Shown here piece by piece: positions 1 through 6,242 of a stretch of 12,096 nucleotides of DNA (position 1 is its first letter; each line of letters begins with the position of its first letter). The position numbers were made by a program, and so were the translations under genes. Below the pieces are notes generated by a model. It did not search any database. It had not been told where the DNA came from and was given only the letters and a program-made list of their open reading frames with translations. This DNA is from Lachnospiraceae bacterium (lineage in GTDB: Bacteria; Bacillota; Clostridia; Lachnospirales; Lachnospiraceae), in NCBI GenBank assembly GCA_009774145.1, contig VSND01000097.1:1-12096 (forward strand), in the 5' to 3' direction.

Positions 1-824
1 CACATATAGCTTTTGCTCCCTGTGGGACGGCCGTCTTTATTTACCAGTACGGGCGTTTCATCCGCCTGCAGCACATGATAGCCGTACAGTTTTTCGTGCA
101 GATGATCATAGAGGACTGCAAGGTAACGGTCGGCGCACTGGATCGTCCAGTTCGCCATGTTCTGTCTGGAAATATGCAGGCCGTAACGTAAAAACTCCTG
201 CTCCTGGCGGTAAAGCGGCACCGCATTGACATATTTGGCGTTCATCACGGCCGCTTCCAGCGAAGGGGATACAAGGCTTCCCCTTAACAGGCTCCCCGAA
301 TGCGGAGCCCGGACGATCTTGTCCGTTTTCTTTCCGGCATATACCTTTACATGATGTTCTTCCACTTCGACTTTTGCCGGGGTAAAGCCGTATCTGCGGT
401 ACACTTCATCCGGAAGCTGTTTATAGCCTTCTTTCTCAAACAGTTCCTCCAGGTCTTCTTCCGACAGGGAGTGTTCGATCACAACAACCGGCAGGCCATC
501 CAGGTCTTCTTCCCGTTTTCCCTGCTTCTTCTTCGGTTTCCGGCAGAGGACAGCCTCCGGATCCTCACTGGACGCTTCGGCACAGACGGCCTCCGATTCG
601 TTAAAGAATACGATCTTTCCATCCACTTCCATAAAAGAAATCTGTGATTCGGTCTCATGCTTCTCTGATGATCTGCCGAAACGGCGCCTTTTTAAGTCCG
701 CCACCTGCTCCAATACCAGCTGGAGTGTATGATCGATATGTTCCAGCTGTTCCTGCTGTGACAGGAACAGCTGAATGACTGCTTCTTTGTCAAGGCTGTT
801 CAGTTTTTCCTCCGTATATTTCAA
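1..824 (-). CDS. tnpC: IS66 transposase TnpC, C-terminal part outside window
   Basis: This is the DDE transposase of the IS66 element, which carries out DNA cleavage and strand transfer. Reading the minus strand gives 274 uninterrupted residues. An N-terminal leucine-rich coiled coil (about 8-45) leads into the basic motif RRRFGRSSEK (46-55) that marks IS66 transposases. A central domain follows, and then the first catalytic aspartate in LQADETPV (Asp255). The remaining catalytic residues lie off the window. The start is a TTG at 824, chosen because AGGAGG sits 8 bases upstream and an in-frame TAG at 854-852 excludes longer forms. An ATG at 849 is in another frame and stops after a few codons. 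The gene is separated from tnpB by 276 bases and seems to have its own promoter. Confidence 0.93.
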   Translation of the reverse strand, partial: MKYTEEKLNSLDKEAVIQLFLSQQEQLEHIDHTLQLVLEQVADLKRRRFGRSSEKHETESQISFMEVDGKIVFFNESEAVCAEASSEDPEAVLCRKPKKKQGKREEDLDGLPVVVIEHSLSEEDLEELFEKEGYKQLPDEVYRRYGFTPAKVEVEEHHVKVYAGKKTDKIVRAPHSGSLLRGSLVSPSLEAAVMNAKYVNAVPLYRQEQEFLRYGLHISRQNMANWTIQCADRYLAVLYDHLHEKLYGYHVLQADETPVLVNKDGRPTGSKSYM

Positions 825-855
825 TGCCTCTGCCTCCTGGTATCCATATGCCTAT

Positions 856-865
856 ATTATACCAG
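856..865 (-). promoter_or_regulatory. extended -10 promoter of tnpC
   Basis: On the minus strand the sequence reads CTGGTATAAT: a perfect TATAAT (861-856) preceded by the TGn extension. The -35 position holds only a weak TTCGCA at 18-base spacing, as expected for an extended -10 promoter. Transcription would start about 25 bases before the TTG of tnpC, just ahead of its Shine-Dalgarno site. It would let tnpC be expressed separately from tnpAB. Confidence 0.5.
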
Positions 866-992
866 AATCCCACAGGTTTTGCGAACCAGGCTGTTTCCGG
901 CATTCGTCATAATGCCCATGCTTTTCTCTTCGGATATGGCTTTTACCGGATGGCTTTTTTACGGCGCCTTTCCATGAGGCTGACCCTTGTAT

Positions 993-1053
993 CATCCTTC
1001 AGAGCCATCCTTCAGGCGTATATGCCCCGCCGTATACTGCCGGAATACGGCAG
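993..1053 (-). repeat. direct repeat and alternative hairpins between tnpB and tnpC
   Basis: Two copies of CATCCTTCAG stand at 993-1002 and 1006-1015. Beside them GCCGTAT (1029-1035) pairs with ATACGGC (1045-1051). An overlapping alternative hairpin pairs CTGCCG (1037-1042) with CGGCAG (1048-1053). The two stems exclude each other, as in an attenuator, but no T tract follows, so a regulatory role is only a guess. No gene is visible in the 276-base gap 825-1100. Confidence 0.3.
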
Positions 1054-1100
1054 CCTGGAAAGCGGTAAAACTGCCTGGAAATTTTTCTGTTTTGCACAAG

Positions 1101-1463
1101 TCATCCCATATATTCCGGCGGCTCCACCGGCCTGACGGACTTCTTCGGGGCAATCGTCAGCCCTTCCATCAGCCACCGGAACTGCTGCGGCGTCAGGGAA
1201 CGCACTTCTTCCGGACTGCGCGGCCATTGGAACCTGCTTTCTGACAGCCTTTTATACAGCAGGAGCCATCCGTCCCCTTCCCATACCAGCCCTTTGATGC
1301 GGTCAGTCCGCCGGCCGCAGAAAAGATAAAGGGTATCCGGCACATAAGGCCTGTTACCAGTCTGCGCTTCCACCAGTGCCGCAAGCCGGTCCATTCCTGA
1401 ACGCAGGTCGGTGTATCCGCAAACGATATAGACCGCTTGAAAACAGACCGCATTATTCAGCAT
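1101..1463 (-). CDS. tnpB: IS66 accessory protein TnpB
   Basis: This 120-residue protein is the IS66 Orf2/TnpB accessory factor needed, with TnpA, for IS66 transposition; its biochemical role is not settled. Family landmarks are VYIVCGYTDLRSGMDRLAAL near the N terminus, LYLFCGRRTDRIKGLVWEGDG in the middle, and LYKRLSESRFQWP followed by the LTPQQFRWLMEGL segment toward the end. The length is normal for the family. The start codon overlaps the 3' end of tnpA by 11 bases (ATGCTGAATAA), which points to translational coupling. No frameshift or internal stop is seen. Confidence 0.93.
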   Translation of the reverse strand: MLNNAVCFQAVYIVCGYTDLRSGMDRLAALVEAQTGNRPYVPDTLYLFCGRRTDRIKGLVWEGDGWLLLYKRLSESRFQWPRSPEEVRSLTPQQFRWLMEGLTIAPKKSVRPVEPPEYMG

Positions 1464-1824
1464 GCTGCACCGCCTTAAGAACCTTTGTCAGGAGGGACAT
1501 TGATGTAGATTCTGTTACATGGATGCAGGCACCCTTTATAGAAATATCCAGTCCTGGCTGCGCATTGCGGTCTTCCTGTCCCTGCCGCAGAAGCCCGGGA
1601 TGCACAGGGACCATCTGATGTGCGGGTATTTCTCCCTGAATGGTTTCAAGGCAGGATTCCCTTACACGGCGGAGCCGATAATAATAGTTCGCTTTTGTGA
1701 TATCGTGGCAGGCACACCAGCCGACAACGCTCATCCCAGCCGGGCGGCTCTGGCATTCTCTGATCTGGGCGGCCCATTCCTGGAGACGGAAATCTGCCGC
1801 CACCATAGATGTTTCTGAACTCAT
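1453..1824 (-). CDS. tnpA: IS66 accessory protein TnpA
   Basis: This 123-residue protein is the IS66 Orf1/TnpA factor. The N-terminal half has the pattern of the family's helix-turn-helix region: an RLQEWAAQIRECQSR helix, then VVGWCACHDITKANYYYRLRRVRE (about residues 33-56), the conserved W-C ... YYYRLRR signature. The start at 1824 is preferred because GGAGGT lies 6 bases upstream. An in-frame ATG at 1851 would fall inside the palindrome and has no ribosome site. The gene is first in the leftward operon and overlaps tnpB. Confidence 0.9.
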   Translation of the reverse strand: MSSETSMVAADFRLQEWAAQIRECQSRPAGMSVVGWCACHDITKANYYYRLRRVRESCLETIQGEIPAHQMVPVHPGLLRQGQEDRNAQPGLDISIKGACIHVTESTSMSLLTKVLKAVQHAE

Positions 1825-1844
1825 AGACTTACCTCCGTATGGCG

Positions 1845-1875
1845 GTATCAAAAGTTGAGACTGAACTTTTGATAC
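1845..1875. repeat. 12-bp perfect palindrome upstream of tnpA
   Basis: GTATCAAAAGTT (1845-1856) and AACTTTTGATAC (1864-1875) form a perfect 12-bp inverted repeat with a 7-base loop. It lies inside the insertion sequence, about 20 bases upstream of the tnpA start codon and just before its Shine-Dalgarno site. It could be a binding site for an element protein, or a hairpin that limits tnpA translation from transcripts entering from outside, as known for some other IS families. Confidence 0.6.
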
Positions 1876-1929
1876 TAATAATAGGAATATAGTCTATTGT
1901 CGCATGTTTCTCCATGTCAGTCGAGGTAC

Positions 1930-1947
1930 GCACTATCTACCGGTTAC
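1930..1947 (-). repeat. inferred right terminal repeat of the IS66 element
   Basis: On the minus strand this segment begins GTAACCGGTAGATAGTGC. The GTAA start fits the IS66-family end consensus, and the change to T-rich flanking sequence at 1948 fits an element boundary. The matching left repeat is outside the window, so the assignment rests on this end only. Confidence 0.4.
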
Positions 1948-2013
1948 CTTTTTTTGCCCTCAAATGTAAATTTTTTGTGAATATGATTAAAAAGTCCTTT
2001 ACAAAACGTCACT

Positions 2014-2054
2014 GGGGAGACCGATCGATACTTTCCTGATCACCTAGTCTCCCC
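2014..2054 (-). terminator. possible terminator after the serpin gene
   Basis: GGGGAGAC (2014-2021) pairs perfectly with GTCTCCCC (2047-2054), and an inner GATC/GATC pair (2023-2026 with 2038-2041) could extend the stem. It lies 50 bases beyond the serpin stop codon in the direction of transcription. The stem is followed on the minus strand by AGTGACGTTTTG, a weak T tract, so termination may be inefficient or factor-dependent. Confidence 0.4.
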
Positions 2055-2103
2055 CGACGCCTCCCCTTTCCGCTATCTCCCGTTCTCTGGCAGATGATCT
2101 TTT

Positions 2104-3606
2104 TTATCCGGCCGTCGGATCCCGATACGCCCCCAAGAACAGCCAAAACTCGTCATCCCAGCGAACGCCGAACAGGAACGGACGGTCCAGGAGCATATCC
2201 ACGTGTGGGGGCGGGTCCTCCTCCTCTTCTTCATCTGCAGCTTCCGACTCCAGGACCGTGTAAGCCGCCCCTTCCAGCCCGTCTTCCTCCAGGCCGATAC
2301 TGGTCTTCTGGACCATCGAGGTAGTCCACAGCGGTCCCCGGGCGATCCGTCCGAACTCCGCCGTGCTCCCGAACATCCGCTCCAGGCCCATATCCTGCAG
2401 AAAGCCCCGCAGATCGATGCTGCTCTGAAAGGAGGCCCTGGGGATCTTCCAGGTCACTTCCCCCACAGACCAGCCTTCCTGCTCCAGATCCATAGCCTCC
2501 TTTAAGAGCTCGGGCGTGGTCAAAAGCTCCTCCAGTCTTTTCCCTTCCTCAGGGAGCAGGAAGAACACCTTGCTGTCCGCCGTATGAAGATAGGCCACCG
2601 TAAAGCCCTCCCCCTTCCGAAAGGATCCATTCTCTATGGTCTTATTGAGAAAAAGGCAGGAGACCTCCTCCCCGCTCTCCAAGGTGAACCGGTCTTTTTG
2701 GGTATCCGCCTCCCGGAAGGGATACCGCCAGCCTCCATAAAAATACAGGGTATCCATCAAGACCATCCGGTCCTCCGGACCCAGGTCCGGTGCTGCATGG
2801 ATCTTTCCGGCTGTTTTCTGCGCGATCCACTGGCTCATCTGCTCCCCGGCTTTTGGATCCTCAAGATCGATCGATATAGACGGTGCAAAAAAGCAGCGGG
2901 CCGCCAGCTCTTCATAGTCCCGATCGATCTGGACCTGATCTGAGACCCAGAGTGCATTGCCCAGCCAGATCTGGTCCCTCTCGCCAGAGCCACCGTAGGT
3001 CTCACTCTGCTTTTGGGCCCATTGACCGGCATAGTATAGCTGTTGATAGAGCTTCCGGCACTGGTCCGCCAGGGTCTCCCGGTCCTCCACCTTAAGCACC
3101 CTAAAGATCTCCTTTTCCGTTTCCCCATCAGCCCCGCAGCCCGCCAGTGCCAGAGCCTGATAGGCGCTCAATGGGCTGTAAGCCACATTCCCTTCGCTCT
3201 GTCTTAAGATACGGCTCCCGCTGTCAAATGCAAAGGCCTCCGCCCCCTCCCGGAATGCCGCCGATACCTGGTTCTCATCTAAAAGCCTCCGCCAGCCTGC
3301 ATAGTCGCTGGCTTCTAAGGAGACCTCCGGCGGAGTCCTCTCCTCCCCGAAGATCTCCTGCCCTTCCTCCGAAAGGCTTTGGCCCCTCGCTCCCCACCAC
3401 CCATAGTCCTCAGCAGCCGTGGCCTCCTGGCTCTCTTTAAGGCGGCTCCAAGCATAGCGGTCATTAACACGCCTGATCGCAAACGCCCCTCCTGCCAAAA
3501 AAAGCAGGACGAGCGCCAGACCTATCCCATACCGCTGCCTGATCGCTCGCCTCCTGCTCCTTCTCCTGCGGGACCTCTTCCTCATCTGTCTATCCCCTGT
3601 AGCCAC
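2104..3606 (-). CDS. membrane-anchored serpin (serine protease inhibitor family)
   Basis: Serpins trap serine or cysteine proteases by inserting a cleaved reactive-centre loop into a beta sheet. The 500-residue protein opens with a very basic segment (8-25, mostly Arg/Lys) and one hydrophobic helix (about 27-43). This predicts a signal anchor or secreted form with the serpin domain outside the cell; cleavage after AFA (41-43) is possible. Serpin landmarks follow in order: NVAYSPLSAYQALALAGCGA, the WLGNALWVSD segment, VLMDTLYFYGGWRYPF, and C-terminal DRPFLFGVRWD (474-484). The hinge EDGLEGAAYT (441-450) matches the family except Leu at P14, usually Thr or Ser. The loop is several residues longer than in alpha-1-antitrypsin and carries an acidic run (458-464), so inhibitory activity is uncertain. 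The GTG at 3606 is chosen for AGGAGG 8 bases upstream; Met8 (3585) is an alternative. Confidence 0.92.
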   Translation of the reverse strand: MATGDRQMRKRSRRRRSRRRAIRQRYGIGLALVLLFLAGGAFAIRRVNDRYAWSRLKESQEATAAEDYGWWGARGQSLSEEGQEIFGEERTPPEVSLEASDYAGWRRLLDENQVSAAFREGAEAFAFDSGSRILRQSEGNVAYSPLSAYQALALAGCGADGETEKEIFRVLKVEDRETLADQCRKLYQQLYYAGQWAQKQSETYGGSGERDQIWLGNALWVSDQVQIDRDYEELAARCFFAPSISIDLEDPKAGEQMSQWIAQKTAGKIHAAPDLGPEDRMVLMDTLYFYGGWRYPFREADTQKDRFTLESGEEVSCLFLNKTIENGSFRKGEGFTVAYLHTADSKVFFLLPEEGKRLEELLTTPELLKEAMDLEQEGWSVGEVTWKIPRASFQSSIDLRGFLQDMGLERMFGSTAEFGRIARGPLWTTSMVQKTSIGLEEDGLEGAAYTVLESEAADEEEEEDPPPHVDMLLDRPFLFGVRWDDEFWLFLGAYRDPTAG

Positions 3607-3639
3607 TGTCCATCCCTCCTGGTATCATCCTTCTACACC

Positions 3640-3668
3640 ATCATAGCACATCAGGCGGAGAATGGAAA
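3640..3668 (-). promoter_or_regulatory. serpin promoter
   Basis: On the minus strand TTTCCA (3668-3663) and TATGAT (3645-3640) are separated by exactly 17 bases, and the -10 box is preceded by TGC, an extended -10. Transcription would begin near 3633, about 27 bases before the GTG start and its AGGAGG site. Confidence 0.55.
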
Positions 3669-3708
3669 TAGGGGGCTGCGCGAGATCCTCTTTGGGCAAA
3701 GCAGAGGG

Positions 3709-3737
3709 GTAACAGTTCAGACACCCTGAACTGTTAC
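3709..3737. repeat. palindrome GTAACAGTTCAG with 5-base loop
   Basis: GTAACAGTTCAG (3709-3720) and CTGAACTGTTAC (3726-3737) form a perfect 12-bp stem around ACACC. It lies between the serpin promoter and the 3' end of the cysteine-rich gene. There is no T tract on either side, so it is not a standard terminator. I have the impression that similar palindromes recur between genes in gut clostridia, which would make it a REP-like dispersed repeat, but that is memory, not shown here. Confidence 0.6.
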
Positions 3738-3837
3738 GCAGAGGGTTACTTCTCACAGGGTTGCCAAGCTTTGGATACTCCGCCTACCAGCTACCCAGCA
3801 TCCGAAGGCCCGGTCCTCACTGGGACGCGCTCCCGCT

Positions 3838-4089
3838 CTACAAAAGACACCTCTCCTCCCCCAGGTGAGCACATGTGCTGCAATCCGTCACATACCCCCG
3901 GTACTTGTCCGAGTCCACGTAAGCCCCGCAGACCCCTTCATGCCGCGCATAGACCTGCAGGCACATATCCGCCACATAGTTCAAAGCCGTGGCCTTCCCG
4001 CCGCAGTACCGGCACACATAATCCCCGCATCCGGCTTCCTTAACTTCTGTCCCGTTCTCCAAGATCATGGTCTTTAGCTGATGTTTCAT
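3838..4089 (-). CDS. small cysteine-rich protein, probably metal-binding
   Basis: I do not recognise a family for this 83-residue protein. It has eight cysteines, including two CxxC pairs, CRYC (26-29) and CSTC (70-73), and a C-terminal CAHLGEERCLL. Several aromatic residues (Tyr24, Tyr28, Tyr38, Tyr47, Tyr57) lie between. The spacing suggests a zinc-ribbon-like fold. There is no signal peptide, so it should be cytoplasmic. AAGGGGG lies 10 bases before the ATG, and codon use resembles the GC-rich neighbours to the left rather than the AT-rich genes to the right. It is the last gene before the composition break. Its upstream region ends about 20 bases from the truncated relaxase, so it may have lost its own promoter. 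Confidence 0.55.
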   Translation of the reverse strand: MKHQLKTMILENGTEVKEAGCGDYVCRYCGGKATALNYVADMCLQVYARHEGVCGAYVDSDKYRGYVTDCSTCAHLGEERCLL

Positions 4090-4111
4090 AGCCTGCTGTC
4101 CCCCTTACAAT

Positions 4112-4216
4112 CCGCTTCATAATGATCGGAGATTTAATCCGGAACACAGTGAGCATATCGACAATGAAAGAGTCCGGCAAAATATTTACTGGGATTGCTA
4201 TCAGGGATATACCACA
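4112..4216 (+). pseudogene. in-frame 5' remnant of relaxase lacking a start codon
   Basis: Upstream of the first in-frame ATG (4217) the relaxase frame stays open and reads like the rest of the protein: LHNDRRFNPEHSEHIDNERV (4115-4174), then RQNIYWDCYQGYTT to the ATG. HNDR resembles the His-Asn-x-Arg motif I near the start of MobV-type relaxases. There is no ATG, GTG or TTG start in this part, and sequence left of about 4110 belongs to the leader of the opposing cysteine-rich gene. The gene has therefore lost its first dozen or so codons at a recombination junction between about 4107 and 4118. Confidence 0.7.
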
Positions 4217-5482
4217 ATGGAAGATCAGGGAAAAGAGAATAATTTTTCTTTTGAACAAATTGAGCTGGCATTCTATGAAGAGCATTATGGAAATTACGTT
4301 ATGAAGCAAAATGAGAGACATGTGAAAGCCAGACACCCAGACAGATGCAAAGAAGTGGAAGATGTTTGGAAAAACAAAAAGACCTGTCCGGAAGAAAGTA
4401 TCTATCAGCTTGGAACAATAGATGAACATGCTTCTGTGGAAACCCTGATTTTAGTATTTGACGAATTTAAGAAAGAGTTCGATGAGCGGTTTGGCTCTAA
4501 CGTGCATATCATTGATTGGTCGCTGCACATGGACGAAGCAACACCTCATATTCATGAGTGTCATGTTTTCGATGCTACAAACCGATATGGAGAAATTGAG
4601 CCGAAACAGGAAACAGCATTGGAAGAACTTGGCTTTGAACTTCCAGATCCAGAAAAAAAGAGATCAAAGACAAATAACCGCAAGGTTGTTTTTGATTCTG
4701 CCTGCCGGACAATATTTTTAGATATCTGTAAACGTCACGGACTGGAACTTGATGAAGAATCATCGTATGGTGGAAGAAAGTATTTGGAAAAACAAGATTA
4801 TATCCGTATGAAGCAGAAAGAAGAAATTGCGAATCAACAGAAAACAATTCTTATGCAGATTGATAAGGTAAACGAGAATCGTTTGGAGCTTGCAAAACAG
4901 TCAAGGTATGTGCGTGCAAATGAAGAAATTATTCAGTCACAGGAAGAAAAAATAAAACAGCAGGATACAGAATTTTCAAATAATTCAGACCGTATTTTCA
5001 AGCAGGGTGATCTAATTGAAGAACAGAGAGAAGAACTGCAACAGCTTACAGTTCGTATTGAAGATGTGGAAACTTTACTTGACGAAGTATCCAGTGAGGT
5101 ATATGACAAGGCAGTAGAGAAAGTTGCAAAAGAAGCAATGTTGGCTACCAGAAGAGATGATATCCGTTTGGCAGAAGATTCTAAAAAGTGGATTCAGGAT
5201 CCGAAACACAAGGCTTCCAAAAGAGAAAAGGATTATGCAATAAAAAGACTGGACGGGCTGATAAGAAAAATAGAAACTGCAATGGAAAAAGTGGTCATAC
5301 GGACTACTAAACAGTTAAAACAGCCAGAGAAGAAAAAAGCTGTTGTAGAAGAAATCAAAAAAGAAGTGAAGCCATCTATCAGGGAAAGACTTGCACAGAA
5401 TGTAGCAAAGATTCAAAGAGAAGAGGCAGAGAGAAAACAACTGAATAAAGGAAAATCATGTTCTAGTGATCTGGAACTATAA
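4217..5482 (+). CDS. MobV-like relaxase (plasmid mobilization protein), 5'-truncated
   Basis: Relaxases of this type nick DNA at an origin of transfer and pilot the strand to a recipient. The key evidence is HMDEATPHIH (104-113), the HxDE..PHxH metal-binding motif III of MobV/Pre proteins. It is preceded by the family-like RHPDRCKEVEDVW ... KTCPEE segment (39-60). From about 190 to 290 the protein is a long charged coiled coil (QKEEIANQQ, IQSQEEKIKQQ, EEQREELQQL), and the C terminus is basic. The remaining 421 residues are uninterrupted, but translation from 4217 has only a weak ribosome site and would omit about 32 in-frame residues containing motif I. The product is probably inactive or not made. 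A strong terminator follows, then the primase gene. Confidence 0.85.
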   Translation: MEDQGKENNFSFEQIELAFYEEHYGNYVMKQNERHVKARHPDRCKEVEDVWKNKKTCPEESIYQLGTIDEHASVETLILVFDEFKKEFDERFGSNVHIIDWSLHMDEATPHIHECHVFDATNRYGEIEPKQETALEELGFELPDPEKKRSKTNNRKVVFDSACRTIFLDICKRHGLELDEESSYGGRKYLEKQDYIRMKQKEEIANQQKTILMQIDKVNENRLELAKQSRYVRANEEIIQSQEEKIKQQDTEFSNNSDRIFKQGDLIEEQREELQQLTVRIEDVETLLDEVSSEVYDKAVEKVAKEAMLATRRDDIRLAEDSKKWIQDPKHKASKREKDYAIKRLDGLIRKIETAMEKVVIRTTKQLKQPEKKKAVVEEIKKEVKPSIRERLAQNVAKIQREEAERKQLNKGKSCSSDLEL

Positions 5483-5483
5483 G

Positions 5484-5532
5484 GGCATTTTGTTGATTCC
5501 GTAAGGACAGGACAAAGTGCCTTTTTGTTTTT
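5484..5532 (+). terminator. intrinsic terminator after the relaxase
   Basis: GGCATTTTGT (5484-5493) pairs with ACAAAGTGCC (5512-5521) through a 10-bp stem with one T-G wobble. It is followed at once by TTTTTGTTTTT. The hairpin begins two bases after the relaxase stop codon and separates the relaxase from the primase/helicase operon. Confidence 0.75.
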
Positions 5533-5588
5533 GAGTAAAAAGTGATTCCCGGATTTGGGAAGCAGTTATAAGAAAGCGAGGAAATGAA

Positions 5589-6242
5589 TTGGGATTATTT
5601 GATGAAGTAAAACAGAACGTGACTGTCCGGCAGGCTGTTGAACTGTATGGATTGAAGCCCAACAGGAGCGGACTGATCCGTTGTATTTTTCATAATGACA
5701 AATCACCCAGTATGAAAGTTGACCGGAGGTATTACTGCTTCGGTTGTGGCTGTACGGGAGATGCGATTGATTTTACAGCACAACTGTTTGGCATTGGACT
5801 GAAAGATGCTGCTATGAAGCTGGCAGATGATTTTAGGATTCCTTATTCAGGCAAGGACAGGGAATCACAGCAGAACAAGAGACGTGTTCCAATAAAAAAG
5901 CCGAAGCCGACACCGGAAGAACTCTGGCAGAAAAAATATCTAAGATGCATGAGAGCATATCTGGATTACCGTAGCCTGCTTCTGGAATGGAAAGAGCAGT
6001 ATGCACCAAAAACATGGACAGAAGAATGGAATGAAAAGTTTATGACTTCTCTCAGTGAACTGACGGTTGTTGAGTATTATCTGGATATTTTGCTCTTCGG
6101 GGATAGGGCAGATAAGGAAGTCCTTGTCAAAGAAAAATGGAAGGAGATGGAGAAGATTGAGCAATGCGAAAGAGAAGATAAAGGAGATTGCTACAAAAGA
6201 ACAGAAAGATGCCATGAAAGAAATGCTCCGGATGGCAGATAA
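5589..6242 (+). CDS. CHC2 zinc-finger protein (DnaG-type primase zinc domain)
   Basis: The 217-residue protein has the CHC2 zinc finger of DnaG-type primases: C32-x2-H35-x14-C50-x2-C53, within IRCIFHNDKSPS ... YYCFGCGCTGDAIDF. Around it are primase-like helices (FDEVKQNVTVRQAVELYGL before; LKDAAMKLADDF after). No TOPRIM or polymerase domain is present and the rest is basic and helical, so it likely supplies DNA recognition for replication started by the next gene. The start is a TTG at 5589 with GAGG about 8 bases upstream. An ATG at 5584 is out of frame and stops after eight codons. The 3' end overlaps the VapE gene by 86 bases, which suggests coupled translation. Confidence 0.88.
   Translation: MGLFDEVKQNVTVRQAVELYGLKPNRSGLIRCIFHNDKSPSMKVDRRYYCFGCGCTGDAIDFTAQLFGIGLKDAAMKLADDFRIPYSGKDRESQQNKRRVPIKKPKPTPEELWQKKYLRCMRAYLDYRSLLLEWKEQYAPKTWTEEWNEKFMTSLSELTVVEYYLDILLFGDRADKEVLVKEKWKEMEKIEQCEREDKGDCYKRTERCHERNAPDGR

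Larger units (their letters stand above)
1..1947 (-). mobile_element. IS66-family insertion sequence, right part
   Basis: The three genes tnpA, tnpB and tnpC run leftward in the order and spacing typical of IS66-family elements. The window start cuts the element inside tnpC, so its left end is not seen. The right end is inferred at about 1947: read on the minus strand the sequence from there begins GTAACCGG, and IS66-family ends characteristically begin GTAA. Beyond it lies the T-rich stretch CTTTTTTT (1948-1955), which would be the 8-bp target duplication if the end is right. The genes look intact as far as they can be read, so the copy may be active. Confidence 0.8.

Noticed and set aside
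300..647. Plus-strand 115-codon frame
   Set aside because: Antisense to tnpC, whose translation is uninterrupted and matches IS66 transposases.
2584..2943. Plus-strand frame of 119 codons opposite the serpin
   Set aside because: Antisense shadow; the minus strand encodes conserved serpin motifs through this stretch.
3379..3729. Plus-strand frame of 116 codons over the serpin start and the palindrome
   Set aside because: Antisense to the serpin and rich in proline and serine, as expected from the reverse of a GC-rich gene.
4040..4429. Minus-strand 129-codon frame across the left junction
   Set aside because: It spans the junction and runs antisense to the relaxase; its hydrophobic product comes from the complement of an AT-rich gene.
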